A stretch of DNA of 64,000 nucleotides from the NCBI RefSeq assembly GCF_003437035.1, contig NZ_QSRL01000003.1, positions 62,001 to 126,000 of the forward strand. The letters run 5' to 3'. The position numbers and the translations under genes are program-made. Under the pieces are notes generated by a model that was not told where the DNA came from, did not search any database, and saw only the letters and a list, made by a program, of their open reading frames with translations. How positions within the stretch are numbered: position 1 is the first letter of the stretch; every line of letters starts with the position of its first letter. This stretch comes from Collinsella sp. TF08-11AT (GTDB lineage Bacteria; Actinomycetota; Coriobacteriia; Coriobacteriales; Coriobacteriaceae). Positions 50,983 through 59,822 of this stretch are shown piece after piece.

Positions 50983-51664
50983 AGGCGTGCTGTACGGGGT
51001 GGGCACGGGGCCTGGCGACCCCGAGCTGCTCACGATCAAGGCCGTCCGCACAATCGAATCGTGTCCGGTCATCGCCGCACCGCAGACGGCGGACGGGGTC
51101 ATGGTCGCGCTCGACATCGTGCGCGGCGCCGTCGACCTTACAGGCAAGACGGTGATCCCCGTGAGATTCTCGATGACGCGCGACGTCGAGCGCCGCGCGG
51201 CCGAGCATGCCTCGCTTGTTCGCGAGCTTGTCGCGCACCTGGATGCGGTCCGCGACGTCGCGCTGTTGAACCTGGGGGACCCGAGCATCTACGCCACCTT
51301 CCAGCGCATAGCGCCCGACGTGCGCGCCCGCGGGTTCGAGGCGCGCGCTATTCCCGGCGTGCCGAGCTTTTGCGCGGTCGCCGCGGCGCTCGAGCGCGAC
51401 CTCACGCCCGAGATGTCGTCGCCTCTGCACATCGTGCCCGGCGGCTACGACGACGTGCGCCGCGCAATCGGCTGGCCGGGGACGAAGGTGGTCATGAAGG
51501 CGCGCCGCTCGTTTGCGGACACGAAGTGCATCCTTCGCGAGGAGGGCGCCTTCGATGGTGCCGAGCTCGTAGAGGACTGTGGGCTTCCGGGCGAGCGCGT
51601 GTACCGCTCGCTCGACGATGTGCCCGATCGGGGCAGCTACTTCTCGACGATGGTGGTGCGCTAG
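50975..51664 (+). CDS. cbiL: Cobalt-factor-II (precorrin-2) C20-methyltransferase
   Basis: A 229-residue SAM methyltransferase acting at C-20. Landmarks: GVGTGPGDPELLTIKAV, LNLGDPSIYATF and IPGVPSFCAVAAAL. It overlaps cbiD by eight bases, and its TAG is followed directly by the cbiG ATG. Confidence 0.92.
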   Translation: MSKGVLYGVGTGPGDPELLTIKAVRTIESCPVIAAPQTADGVMVALDIVRGAVDLTGKTVIPVRFSMTRDVERRAAEHASLVRELVAHLDAVRDVALLNLGDPSIYATFQRIAPDVRARGFEARAIPGVPSFCAVAAALERDLTPEMSSPLHIVPGGYDDVRRAIGWPGTKVVMKARRSFADTKCILREEGAFDGAELVEDCGLPGERVYRSLDDVPDRGSYFSTMVVR

Positions 51665-52798
51665 ATGAGGGTTTCCTGCATAGCGTTCACTGAGAGGGGA
51701 TATGCGCTGGCGGAGCGCACCGCACGCGCGCTTTCCGATTGCGCGCAGACAGGTGAAGATGACCCTGACTGGGACGTTTCCGTTTCGCGTGGGTTCGGCG
51801 AGGGGAAGGCCGACCTGCGCGCATGGACGGCGCTCGCGTGGGAAGCGTCGGACGCGCTTCTGTTCGTGGGCGCGGCGGGCATCGCCGTGCGGGCGATCGC
51901 GCCGCATGTCGCCTCGAAGGCAAACGATTCCGCGGTTGTGGTGATCGACGAGGCGGGGCGCTTTGCCATCCCGCTTTTGTCGGGGCATTTGGGCGGTGCG
52001 AACGAGCTTGCGCAAACCGTGGCACGCGCGGCAGGGGCCATCCCCGTCATCACCACGGCGACCGACGTCCGCGGCGTGTGGGCGGTGGATACGTGGGCGC
52101 GCTGTGCGGGGCTCGCAGTTTCGAATCCCGAGGCTATCAAGCGAGTGTCGGCGCGGCTGCTTTCGGGCGGGCGCGTGACGCTCTTTTCCGATATGCCGAT
52201 TTCGGGACAGCCGCCTGAGGGGGTTGACATTGCGTCCGACCGCGCTCGGGCCGATATCGTCGTGTCGCCGTTCGCTGGCGCGAATGCGGGTGCGTTCGTT
52301 CGTGCGGCGGAGACAACGGGCGAGGTCTTACCCGCCGGTGAGACGGGGAAGCCCGCGGGCGTGCGGGCGCAGGCGCCTGCGCCCGAGCCGCTTCGCCTTG
52401 TCGTGCCCTGCATCGTTGCGGGCATAGGGTGCCGTCGCGGTGCGTGCGCCGAAGCGATCGGGGAGGCGTTTCTTCTCGCGTGCGGGCAGGCGGGTATCTC
52501 GCCTTCTGCCGTGCGTGAGGTGGCGACGATCGACGTGAAGGCGCACGAGGAGGGTCTGCTCGCCTTCTGCCGCGCGCGCAATATCCCGCTTGTGACGTAT
52601 TCCGCAGAGGAGTTGTCGCAGGTCGAAGGCAGCGTTTCGTCATCTGATTTCGTGCGCGCGACGGTGGGGGTCGACAACGTGTGCGAGCGCGCGGCGCTCG
52701 CGGACGGGGGCAAACTTATCTTCCCGAAGCTCGCTCACGGCGGCGTGACCGTCGCGTTTTCCAAGGTAACTATCGAACTTTCGTTTAAGGAGCGGTGA
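51665..52798 (+). CDS. cbiG: Cobalt-precorrin-5A hydrolase
   Basis: A 377-residue protein that opens the C-20 ring lactone and releases acetaldehyde. N-terminal CbiG domain with DALLFVGAAGIAVRAIAPHV and IPLLSGHLGGANELA, a variable linker (about 185-240), and C-terminal CbiG/CobE domain with AGIGCRRGACAEAI and ATIDVKAHEEGLLAFC. Found only in anaerobic corrin pathways. Starts immediately after the cbiL stop. Confidence 0.94.
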   Translation: MRVSCIAFTERGYALAERTARALSDCAQTGEDDPDWDVSVSRGFGEGKADLRAWTALAWEASDALLFVGAAGIAVRAIAPHVASKANDSAVVVIDEAGRFAIPLLSGHLGGANELAQTVARAAGAIPVITTATDVRGVWAVDTWARCAGLAVSNPEAIKRVSARLLSGGRVTLFSDMPISGQPPEGVDIASDRARADIVVSPFAGANAGAFVRAAETTGEVLPAGETGKPAGVRAQAPAPEPLRLVVPCIVAGIGCRRGACAEAIGEAFLLACGQAGISPSAVREVATIDVKAHEEGLLAFCRARNIPLVTYSAEELSQVEGSVSSSDFVRATVGVDNVCERAALADGGKLIFPKLAHGGVTVAFSKVTIELSFKER

Positions 52799-53541
52799 TG
52801 GGAAAGCTCTTCGTGGTGGGGATCGGCCCGGGCGGCCCCGACGGCATGACGATTGCGGCTCGGCGTGCGCTCGAGGCGGCCGACATCGTTGTTGGGTACA
52901 CGAAATACGTGGAGCTCGCGCTCGCCGCCGTACCCGACGCGGCGCATCTCGCGACGCCGATGATGCACGAGGTCGAACGGTGCCGCCTGGCGCTTTCGCG
53001 CGCGCAGAGTGGAGAAGCCGTGGCGCTCGTGTGCAGCGGTGACGCGGGCGTGTACGGCATGGCGAGCCCCGTGCTGGAGCTTGCGGAGGACTACCCCGAT
53101 GTTGACGTGGAAGTTATCGCCGGGGCCACCGCGGCTCAGAGCGGGTCGGCGGTGCTCGGCGCCCCGCTTGCCCACGACTTCGCGGTCGTGTCGCTCTCCG
53201 ACCTGCTCACGCCGTGGGAGGTCATCGAGCGCAGGCTCGCCGCCGTGGCGAGCGCCGACTTCTGCATCTGTTTGTACAACCCGCGCAGCAGAAAGCGCGC
53301 CGACAGGCTCTCGCGCGCGGCGAAGATTATGCTCGAATGGAAGGCCCCTGACACGCTCTGCGGCTGGGTACGCAACATCGGGCGCGAGGGGCAGCAGTCG
53401 GGCATGTGCAGGCTCTCCGAGCTGGGGGAGTTCGACGCCGACATGTTCACCACCGTGTTCGTCGGCAACGCGGACACGAAGCGCGTGGGCGGCCGTATGG
53501 TTACGCCGCGCGGGTATCGGGAGATTCCATGCGAAAGGTAA
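52798..53541 (+). CDS. cbiH: Cobalt-factor-III (precorrin-3B) C17-methyltransferase
   Basis: A 247-residue methyltransferase and ring-contraction enzyme. Landmarks: VVGIGPGGPDGMTIAARRALEAADIVVGYTKY, SGDAGVYGMASPVLEL and ICLYNPRSRKRAD (split here into short motifs by position: about 5-25, 80-95, 155-167). AAGGAG precedes ATG 52798, which overlaps the cbiG stop by one base. Confidence 0.93.
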   Translation: MGKLFVVGIGPGGPDGMTIAARRALEAADIVVGYTKYVELALAAVPDAAHLATPMMHEVERCRLALSRAQSGEAVALVCSGDAGVYGMASPVLELAEDYPDVDVEVIAGATAAQSGSAVLGAPLAHDFAVVSLSDLLTPWEVIERRLAAVASADFCICLYNPRSRKRADRLSRAAKIMLEWKAPDTLCGWVRNIGREGQQSGMCRLSELGEFDADMFTTVFVGNADTKRVGGRMVTPRGYREIPCER

Positions 53542-55001
53542 CGATCATCGGGGCGGGGCCCGGAAACCCCGACTTGCTCTCGCGCGCGGCGCTCGACGCG
53601 ATCGACATCGCCGACGTGGTCATCGGCGCTCATCGCGCGCTTGCCGGCATTGACGTGCCGCCCGACGTGGTGAGATACGAGCTCGTGAAGACGGCGGACA
53701 TTGTCGCCGCGCTCACCGATGCGGCGTCGTGGCAGCGCGCCGTGGTCGTGATGACGGGCGATGTGGGGCTGTTCAGCGGCACGCGCCGCCTGGTGGAGGC
53801 GCTCTCCGGCGATGCGCAGGTTGACGTGCGCGTCATTCCCGGCATAAGCTCAGCGTCGTATCTCGCCGCGCGCCTCGCGCGTCCATGGCAGGATTGGCGC
53901 TTCGCGAGCGCTCACGGCGTGGCGTGCGACATCGTGGCCGAGGCCGAGCGCGCAGGTGAGCTCTTCCTCGCCACGTCGGGCGGGGAAGACCCCTCGCGGC
54001 TTTCGGGCGAGCTTGTGCAGGCGGGCTTCGGGGACGCGCGCGTGACGGTGGCCGAGCGCCTGTCGTACCCCGACGAGCGCATCACCTGCGCGACCGCAAG
54101 TGAAATCGCAGGTCAGACGTTCGACGACTTGAACGTAATGCTTATCGAGTTCGCAGGCGGCGCCGGGTCGCCTGCGGGCTCTAGCGCAGCCTCCGAGGCG
54201 ACGGCCGGCGCGTCTGCGCCCGCGGCGGCATCTTCCGCGGCGGACTCTGCGGGCGCATCCCGCGCCGCGAGCCCCCGCTGGCCGTACGCTTCCTCGGGTA
54301 TTCCCGACGCGCTCTTCATCCGCGGCGACGTTCCCATGACCAAGCAGGAGGTGCGCGCCGTCGCGCTCGCGAAGCTGCGCCTTACCGCGACCGACACCGT
54401 GTGGGACGTCGGCGCCGGCACGGGGAGCGTGTCGATCGAGGCGGCGCTCGTCGCGCGAGCGGGGTCGGTATGGGCGGTCGAGCGCAACGCGGCCGGCGTG
54501 CGGCTCGTTCGAGAGAACGCGGATGCATTCGGGTGCGGCAACGTGCATGCGGTCCCCGGTGTCGCCCCCGAAGCGCTCGCGAAACTGCCCGTCCCCGACG
54601 CCGTGTTCGTCGGCGGGAGCGCGGGCGAGCTTCCCTCCATCGTGGAGGCGGCGCTCGAGAAGAACTCGCAGGTTCGCCTGTGCGTGCCATGCGTCACCGT
54701 TGAGACGTTCACCGAGGCGTGCGCGCTCCTCTCGGGTTCGCGCTTTAAGGGGTTCGAGGCGTGCCAGGTGTCGGCCGCCCGCGCCGAGGCTGTAGGCTCG
54801 CACCATCTTATGAAGGCGCAAAACCCCGTGTTCCTCGTCAGCGCGCGTGGTGCGGGCGCGGATGCCGAGGAGCTTACCGAAGTCGGGGCGCTTGCTGAGT
54901 CGCCTGTCGGGGAGGACCCCTCTGCCGAGGGGAACCCATCCGTTGAGGTGGTCTCGCTTGCTAACTGCAACGCCGCAGGTGGGGAAGGCGGCGCCCGGTG
55001 A
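53529..55001 (+). CDS. cobL: Precorrin-6Y (cobalt-precorrin-7) C5,15-methyltransferase, CbiE-CbiT fusion
   Basis: A 490-residue fusion. Residues 1-205 are CbiE (GAGPGNPDLLSRAALDAI, VVMTGDVGLFSGTRRL), methylating C-5. An Ala/Ser-rich linker (about 215-255) leads to CbiT (260-425), with MTKQEVRAVALAKLRL and VWDVGAGTGSVSIEAAL, which methylates C-15 and decarboxylates the C-12 acetate. A 60-residue acidic tail follows. The start at 53529 overlaps cbiH by 13 bases; upstream ORF sequence belongs to cbiH. Confidence 0.93.
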   Translation: MRKVTIIGAGPGNPDLLSRAALDAIDIADVVIGAHRALAGIDVPPDVVRYELVKTADIVAALTDAASWQRAVVVMTGDVGLFSGTRRLVEALSGDAQVDVRVIPGISSASYLAARLARPWQDWRFASAHGVACDIVAEAERAGELFLATSGGEDPSRLSGELVQAGFGDARVTVAERLSYPDERITCATASEIAGQTFDDLNVMLIEFAGGAGSPAGSSAASEATAGASAPAAASSAADSAGASRAASPRWPYASSGIPDALFIRGDVPMTKQEVRAVALAKLRLTATDTVWDVGAGTGSVSIEAALVARAGSVWAVERNAAGVRLVRENADAFGCGNVHAVPGVAPEALAKLPVPDAVFVGGSAGELPSIVEAALEKNSQVRLCVPCVTVETFTEACALLSGSRFKGFEACQVSAARAEAVGSHHLMKAQNPVFLVSARGAGADAEELTEVGALAESPVGEDPSAEGNPSVEVVSLANCNAAGGEGGAR

Positions 55002-56380
55002 GCACGTCCATCCCGCGCTTCATGGTCGCTGCGCCCTCGAGCGGGAGCGGCAAGACGATCGTAACGTGCGCGCTCCTGCGCGCGCTCGCGCGCCGCGGCC
55101 TTGCATGCGCGGCCTTCAAATGCGGCCCCGACTACATTGACCCGCTCTTTCATCGCCGCGTCGTGGGTGCGCGCTCGGGCAATTTAGACGGCTTCTTCAC
55201 CGACGCCCCGACGCTGCGCGCCCTGCTCGCACGCGGCGCCGCGGGCGCGGATGTCGCGGTGCTCGAGGGGGTTATGGGCTTCTACGACGGCATGGCTCCC
55301 GGCGTGGCCGACGCGAGCAGCTACCAGGTTGCGCGCGACACGGAAACGCCGGTCGTTTTAGTGGTGAACGGGCGCGGGGCGTCTTTATCGCTCGCCGCCT
55401 TAATCCGCGGCATCGCCGAGTTCCTGCCTTGTGCGAACGTGCGCGGCGTCGTGCTGAACAAGACGAGCGCCGCTGCCTGCGCCTACGCGGCGCCTGCGAT
55501 CGAGAAGCACACGGGCGTCGCGGTTTTGGGGAATATCCCCGCCGACGAGGCGTTCTCGCTCGAAAGCCGGTATCTGGGGCTTGTGACCGCCGACGAGGTC
55601 GAGCAGCTCTCCGCGCGCATCGACAAGATGGCCGAGCTGGTGGAAAAGAGCGTCGAGGTCGATCGCTTGCTCGAAATAGCGGCGACGGCACCCGATATCC
55701 GCGAGGAACCTTACCGGTTGGAGCTGATCGCGGGAGCGCGGCCCATCGTCGCCGTCGCACGTGACGAGGCGTTCTCGTTCTACTACGAGGAGAACCTGCG
55801 CGCGCTCGAGGACCTTGGTTGCGAGCTGGCCTTTTTCAGCCCCCTGTGTGATAGCGAGTTGCCCCGGGGGACAAGCGCCCTCTATCTGGGGGGCGGCTAC
55901 CCGGAGCTCCATGCGCGGCAGCTCTCCGAGAACGCGCCGATGCGCGAAGCGGTGCGGCGCGCGGTGGAATCCGGCATGCCGACGGTCGCCGAATGCGGTG
56001 GGTTTCTGTACCTGCAGCGCGAAATCGCCGATAGCGAGGGGCGGCGCTGGCCTGTTGCGGGCGCCCTTGAGGGCGCAAGCGAGAACGGGGGAAGGCTGTC
56101 CCATTTCGGGTACGTGGAGCTCACTTCCCAACGCGACGGGCTCTACGGGCCGCGCGCAACACGCATCCACGCGCACGAGTTCCACTACTGGCAGTCCACC
56201 TGTCCGGGCGGCGACTTCTGGGCGCAGAAGCCCCGGCGCGACAAGGGCTGGCCGTGCATGACGACCACCCCGACCCTGGTGGCGGGCTTCCCGCATGTGT
56301 ACTATCCTGCTAACCCCGACGTTGCGCGCGCGTTCGCGTCTGCCGCAGCGTCGTTCGCAGAGAGGAGATGGCATGGCTGA
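54998..56380 (+). CDS. cbiA: Cobyrinate a,c-diamide synthase
   Basis: A 460-residue glutamine-dependent amidotransferase converting cobyrinate to its a,c-diamide with ATP. The N-terminal P-loop is APSSGSGKT, then FKCGPDYIDPLFH. The C-terminal GATase-I domain has the nucleophile Cys in VAECGGFLYL, and HFGYVEL. Start GTG 54998 overlaps the cobL stop by four bases (GTGA). Confidence 0.95.
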   Translation: MSTSIPRFMVAAPSSGSGKTIVTCALLRALARRGLACAAFKCGPDYIDPLFHRRVVGARSGNLDGFFTDAPTLRALLARGAAGADVAVLEGVMGFYDGMAPGVADASSYQVARDTETPVVLVVNGRGASLSLAALIRGIAEFLPCANVRGVVLNKTSAAACAYAAPAIEKHTGVAVLGNIPADEAFSLESRYLGLVTADEVEQLSARIDKMAELVEKSVEVDRLLEIAATAPDIREEPYRLELIAGARPIVAVARDEAFSFYYEENLRALEDLGCELAFFSPLCDSELPRGTSALYLGGGYPELHARQLSENAPMREAVRRAVESGMPTVAECGGFLYLQREIADSEGRRWPVAGALEGASENGGRLSHFGYVELTSQRDGLYGPRATRIHAHEFHYWQSTCPGGDFWAQKPRRDKGWPCMTTTPTLVAGFPHVYYPANPDVARAFASAAASFAERRWHG

Positions 56381-57515
56381 AGCAACCGAAACCGCGCTTG
56401 CCTGCATCCGCGAGGAAGTCGGGCGCGCGTTCTCGTCGGCGCCGGGCGCCGTGCTCGAAGCCGCGCTCTCCCGGATCGCGCCCGCAGACGAGTGCGCCCG
56501 CGCCGCCGCGTACGCCGCGTGGGACTCCGTCGCGCACCCCTTGGGGGGATTGGGCGACTTTGAAGACGCCGTCGCGTGTATCGCCGCAGCTCAGGGGAGC
56601 GCCGAGGTGGCCGAGTTCCCCCGTGCGCTCGCGGTATTCTTCTCCGACAACGGGGTCGTTGCCGAAGGCGTGTCGCAAAGCGGGCAAGATGTGACGCGAG
56701 CCGTCGCGCGCAACATGTGCGAGGGGGCCGCGAGCGCCTGCCGCATGGCGGCGTTCGCGGGTGCCGAGGTCGTGCCCGTCGACGTGGGTATGGCCCGGGG
56801 CATAGAAGACGCGCGCATGGTGCGCGCGAACGTGCGGCGGGGGAGCGGCAACATCGCTCTCGGCTCCGCTATGTCTCGCGATGGGGCCGTGCGCGCGATC
56901 GAGGTCGGAATCGCCGTCGCGTGCGGGCTTGCCCGCGCCGGCGTGCGCCTTCTCGCCGCGGGCGAGATGGGCATCGGCAACACGACCACCTCGGCGGCGG
57001 TGGCCGCAGTGCTCATCCGGGCGGACGCGCGGAGCCTTGTCGGGCGCGGCGCGGGGCTCTCGGACGCCTCGCTCGCGCGCAAGCGCGACGTGGTCGAGCG
57101 CGCTATCGACGCGAACTCGCCCGATCCCGCCGACCCGATCGACGTGCTCTCGAAGGTGGGCGGCTTCGACATCGCTGCGATGTGCGGCTTCTACCTGGGG
57201 GCCGCGGTCTCGAAGGCGCCGGCGCTCCTCGACGGGGTCATATCCTGCACGGCGGCCCTGTGCGCGGCGCGCCTGTGCCCCAACGCCTTGGGCTACCTCG
57301 TGGGCACCCACGCATCAAGCGAACCCGCAAGCCGGGAGCTCCTTCGCGAGCTCGGCATAAAGGCGCCCCTCGACGCAGGCATGCACTTGGGCGAGGGCGC
57401 GGGCGCCATGGCGTATCTCCCCCTTCTGGATTCGGCGCTGCGCGTGTACCGGGATGGGAAGACGTTCACGGCGACTGGCATGGCTGCTTACGAGCATTTC
57501 GAGGCCGGGAAATGA
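56373..57515 (+). CDS. cobT: Nicotinate-nucleotide-dimethylbenzimidazole phosphoribosyltransferase
   Basis: A 380-residue enzyme activating the lower-ligand base as alpha-ribazole phosphate. Family motifs: FFSDNGVVAEGVSQSGQDVT, AGEMGIGNTTTSAAV and the catalytic Glu region LGEGAGAMAYLPLLD. AGAGGAG precedes ATG 56373. Its presence shows that the organism installs a nucleotide loop; which base is used cannot be read from sequence. Confidence 0.94.
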   Translation: MAEATETALACIREEVGRAFSSAPGAVLEAALSRIAPADECARAAAYAAWDSVAHPLGGLGDFEDAVACIAAAQGSAEVAEFPRALAVFFSDNGVVAEGVSQSGQDVTRAVARNMCEGAASACRMAAFAGAEVVPVDVGMARGIEDARMVRANVRRGSGNIALGSAMSRDGAVRAIEVGIAVACGLARAGVRLLAAGEMGIGNTTTSAAVAAVLIRADARSLVGRGAGLSDASLARKRDVVERAIDANSPDPADPIDVLSKVGGFDIAAMCGFYLGAAVSKAPALLDGVISCTAALCAARLCPNALGYLVGTHASSEPASRELLRELGIKAPLDAGMHLGEGAGAMAYLPLLDSALRVYRDGKTFTATGMAAYEHFEAGK

Positions 57516-58060
57516 CGGTGACGCTCGTCATCGGCGCCGCCGCGAGCGGCAAGAGCGCCTACGCCGAGTCCCTGTGCCTCGGGCACGACGGCCCTCGCGT
57601 ATACCTGGCAACGATGGAGCCCTTCGGGGAAGAGGGCGCCCGCCGCATCGCGCGCCATCGGGCGCTGCGCGAGGGCAAGGGGTTTTCCACCCTCGAGCGA
57701 ACGCGTGACGTGGGCGCCGCAGTGTCCGGGCTTCCGCGCGGCTGCGCGCTTCTTTTGGAGGACGTGGGCAACCTGGTTGCGAACGAGCTTTTCGCGGAAG
57801 GCGGCTTGTCCCCACGTGACCCCGACGCTGCGGCGCGCGAGGTGCTCGGAGGCATCGAACGGCTCGCTCAGGCCGCTGCGTATACGGTGGTGGTCACCGT
57901 CGACGTGTTCGCCGATGAGATGCGCTACGATGAGGGGACCGAGGCATGGAGGCGCGCGCTCGCGCGCGTGAACGCGGGCGTGGCGGCGCTGGCCGACCGC
58001 GCAGTCGAAGTGGTATGCGGGATTCCCGTGTGGATGAAAGGTGAAGGACCTACAAGGTGA
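57512..58060 (+). CDS. cobU: Adenosylcobinamide kinase / adenosylcobinamide-phosphate guanylyltransferase
   Basis: A 182-residue P-loop enzyme that phosphorylates and then guanylylates cobinamide. Walker A is GAAASGKSAYAE, the guanylyl-accepting His lies in RRIARHRALR, and the C-terminal VEVVCGIPVWMKG is conserved. Overlaps cobT by four bases and cobS by four. A second CobU-like domain occurs in the gene after cobS. Confidence 0.9.
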   Translation: MTVTLVIGAAASGKSAYAESLCLGHDGPRVYLATMEPFGEEGARRIARHRALREGKGFSTLERTRDVGAAVSGLPRGCALLLEDVGNLVANELFAEGGLSPRDPDAAAREVLGGIERLAQAAAYTVVVTVDVFADEMRYDEGTEAWRRALARVNAGVAALADRAVEVVCGIPVWMKGEGPTR

Positions 58061-58824
58061 AGATAGCAGAGGCAATCGGCGCGGCGTTCGGAACGTTCTC
58101 GCGCATCCCCGTCCCGAAATCGGCCTGGACCGATTTCGGGTCAACCCATGCGCTTGCCGCGTTTCCCCTGGTGGGCCTTGCGGAAGGGTTCCTCATGACG
58201 GCGTGGGGACACGTTGCGAACCTGCTCGGCGTGCCCGCGACCATCGTCGCGGCCGTGCTCGTGGCGCTGCCTGTGGCGGTGACGGGAGGCATCCACCTAG
58301 ACGGGCTCTGCGACACCTCCGATGCGCTTGCAAGTTGGGCCCCGCGCGAGCGAAAGCTCGAGATCATGCACGATCCGCGGGCGGGCGCCTTCGGGGTTAT
58401 CGGTGTTGTTGTGTACCTTATTCTGCAGTTTTCCCTGTTCACCGCGCTGCCGCTTACGGCGGGGGCGTTCCTCGCGCTTCTGTGCTCGCTCGTGTTCTCC
58501 CGCTCGCTTTCGGGGCTCGCCGTTGAATGCTGGCCTGCCGCGCGGGCGGACGGCATGGCCGCGGGGCTCTCGCCTGCGAAGAAGCGCGCGGCGATCGTCG
58601 TGCCGCTTTGCGCTTTCGCTGCGGCTTCGGCTGCAGGGATGGTCGCGTGCGCTCAGGCCGTCGGCGCCCTTATGGCGGTGGCGGGGCTTTTGGCGCTCGC
58701 GTGGTACCGCCATGTTGCCCTGTCCCGCTTCGGCGGGGTGACGGGGGATTTGGCCGGATGGTTTCTGCAATGGGCCGAGCTCGCGATGCTTGCCATGCTG
58801 GTGGTGGGGGGCATGCTCCTATGA
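58057..58824 (+). CDS. cobS: Adenosylcobinamide-GDP ribazoletransferase (cobalamin synthase)
   Basis: A 255-residue integral membrane enzyme joining AdoCbi-GDP to alpha-ribazole (phosphate). Motifs TGGIHLDGLCDTSDAL and IMHDPRAGAFGVIG are typical; six or so membrane segments. Starts at GTG 58057 overlapping cobU and ends overlapping the next gene (ATGA). Confidence 0.94.
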   Translation: MKIAEAIGAAFGTFSRIPVPKSAWTDFGSTHALAAFPLVGLAEGFLMTAWGHVANLLGVPATIVAAVLVALPVAVTGGIHLDGLCDTSDALASWAPRERKLEIMHDPRAGAFGVIGVVVYLILQFSLFTALPLTAGAFLALLCSLVFSRSLSGLAVECWPAARADGMAAGLSPAKKRAAIVVPLCAFAAASAAGMVACAQAVGALMAVAGLLALAWYRHVALSRFGGVTGDLAGWFLQWAELAMLAMLVVGGMLL

Positions 58825-59822
58825 TGCTCGTGGTAGGTGGCGCGCATTCGGGGAAGAGGACCTTCGTGCGCGAAAAGCTCGGGTTTGCGGCGGACGATTT
58901 CGTCGACGCGGCGCAGCTTGCGGAGGGCGGCGTGCCCGCGGCTTTTGCCGGCCGCGTCGCATACCGTGCTGAGGAACTCGTACGCGCGCTCGACGCTGAC
59001 CGGGCGCTCGAGCGGCTGATCGGCTTCGACGCAGTGATTCTGCCCTTGGTCGGCTCGGGAGTCGTCCCCATGCGTGCGGAAGACGCCCAATGGCGCGAGC
59101 GCGCGGGGCGCCTGGGATGCGCGCTCGCTGCGCGCGCCGACGTCGTCGTGCGCATGACGTGCGGGATTCCCCAGGTCATCAAAGGAAACCTTGCCGATGC
59201 GCCTCGAGGGACGCAGGGCGCGGGTGCGCCTTTGGAAGTCGTCTTCGTGCGCCATGGTGCCACGGCGGGCACGGAAGACCATCGCTACAGCGGGGCGGGC
59301 ACCGACGAGCCCCTGTCGAGCGCGGGCGAGAGCGCTTTGCGCGACCTCGCGTGCTATCGTGACGTGTTCCGTGTTATCACGAGCGGCATGGCCCGCACCG
59401 ATCAGACGGCGCGCATCCTCTTCCCGAACGCGGAGCTTATGGCGTGCCCCGGTCTGCGCGAGATGGATTTCGGCGACTTCGAGGGGCGAAGCGCCGCCGA
59501 GCTTAAAGAGGATGCGCGATACCGCGCCTGGGTAGACTCCTGGTGCGAGACGCGCTGCCCGCATGGCGAGGACAAGAGCGATTTCACCCGCCGCGTCGTC
59601 GCGGCGTTTCGGGAGGCGTGCAAATCGGAGCGCGCCCAGGGGAGCGGGCGCGCCGTCTTCGTCGTTCACGCGGGTACCGTGAAAGCGCTGCTCTCCGAGC
59701 TAGCTGTCCCGAAAATGGGATACTTTGACGTGCATACCGAGCCGGGCGGCGCATGGGCCGCCACCTGGGATGGGCGCTGCCTTCGCGACGTTCGCCCCGC
59801 TTCGGGGGGCGATGCCCGGTGA
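58821..59822 (+). CDS. CobU-like domain fused to CobC-type alpha-ribazole phosphatase
   Basis: A 333-residue two-domain protein. Residues 1-130 resemble CobU: P-loop GGAHSGKRTF (6-15) and VVVRMTCGIPQVIKG at the end, but without a recognisable guanylylation His motif. Residues 138-330 are a histidine phosphatase with catalytic RHG at 144-146 (VFVRHGATAG), SGMARTDQTA, MDFGDFEGRS and VFVVHAGTV. CobC-type phosphatases dephosphorylate alpha-ribazole phosphate or adenosylcobalamin phosphate. Position between cobS and cbiB fits. The role of the CobU-like half is unclear. Confidence 0.85.
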   Translation: MMLVVGGAHSGKRTFVREKLGFAADDFVDAAQLAEGGVPAAFAGRVAYRAEELVRALDADRALERLIGFDAVILPLVGSGVVPMRAEDAQWRERAGRLGCALAARADVVVRMTCGIPQVIKGNLADAPRGTQGAGAPLEVVFVRHGATAGTEDHRYSGAGTDEPLSSAGESALRDLACYRDVFRVITSGMARTDQTARILFPNAELMACPGLREMDFGDFEGRSAAELKEDARYRAWVDSWCETRCPHGEDKSDFTRRVVAAFREACKSERAQGSGRAVFVVHAGTVKALLSELAVPKMGYFDVHTEPGGAWAATWDGRCLRDVRPASGGDAR

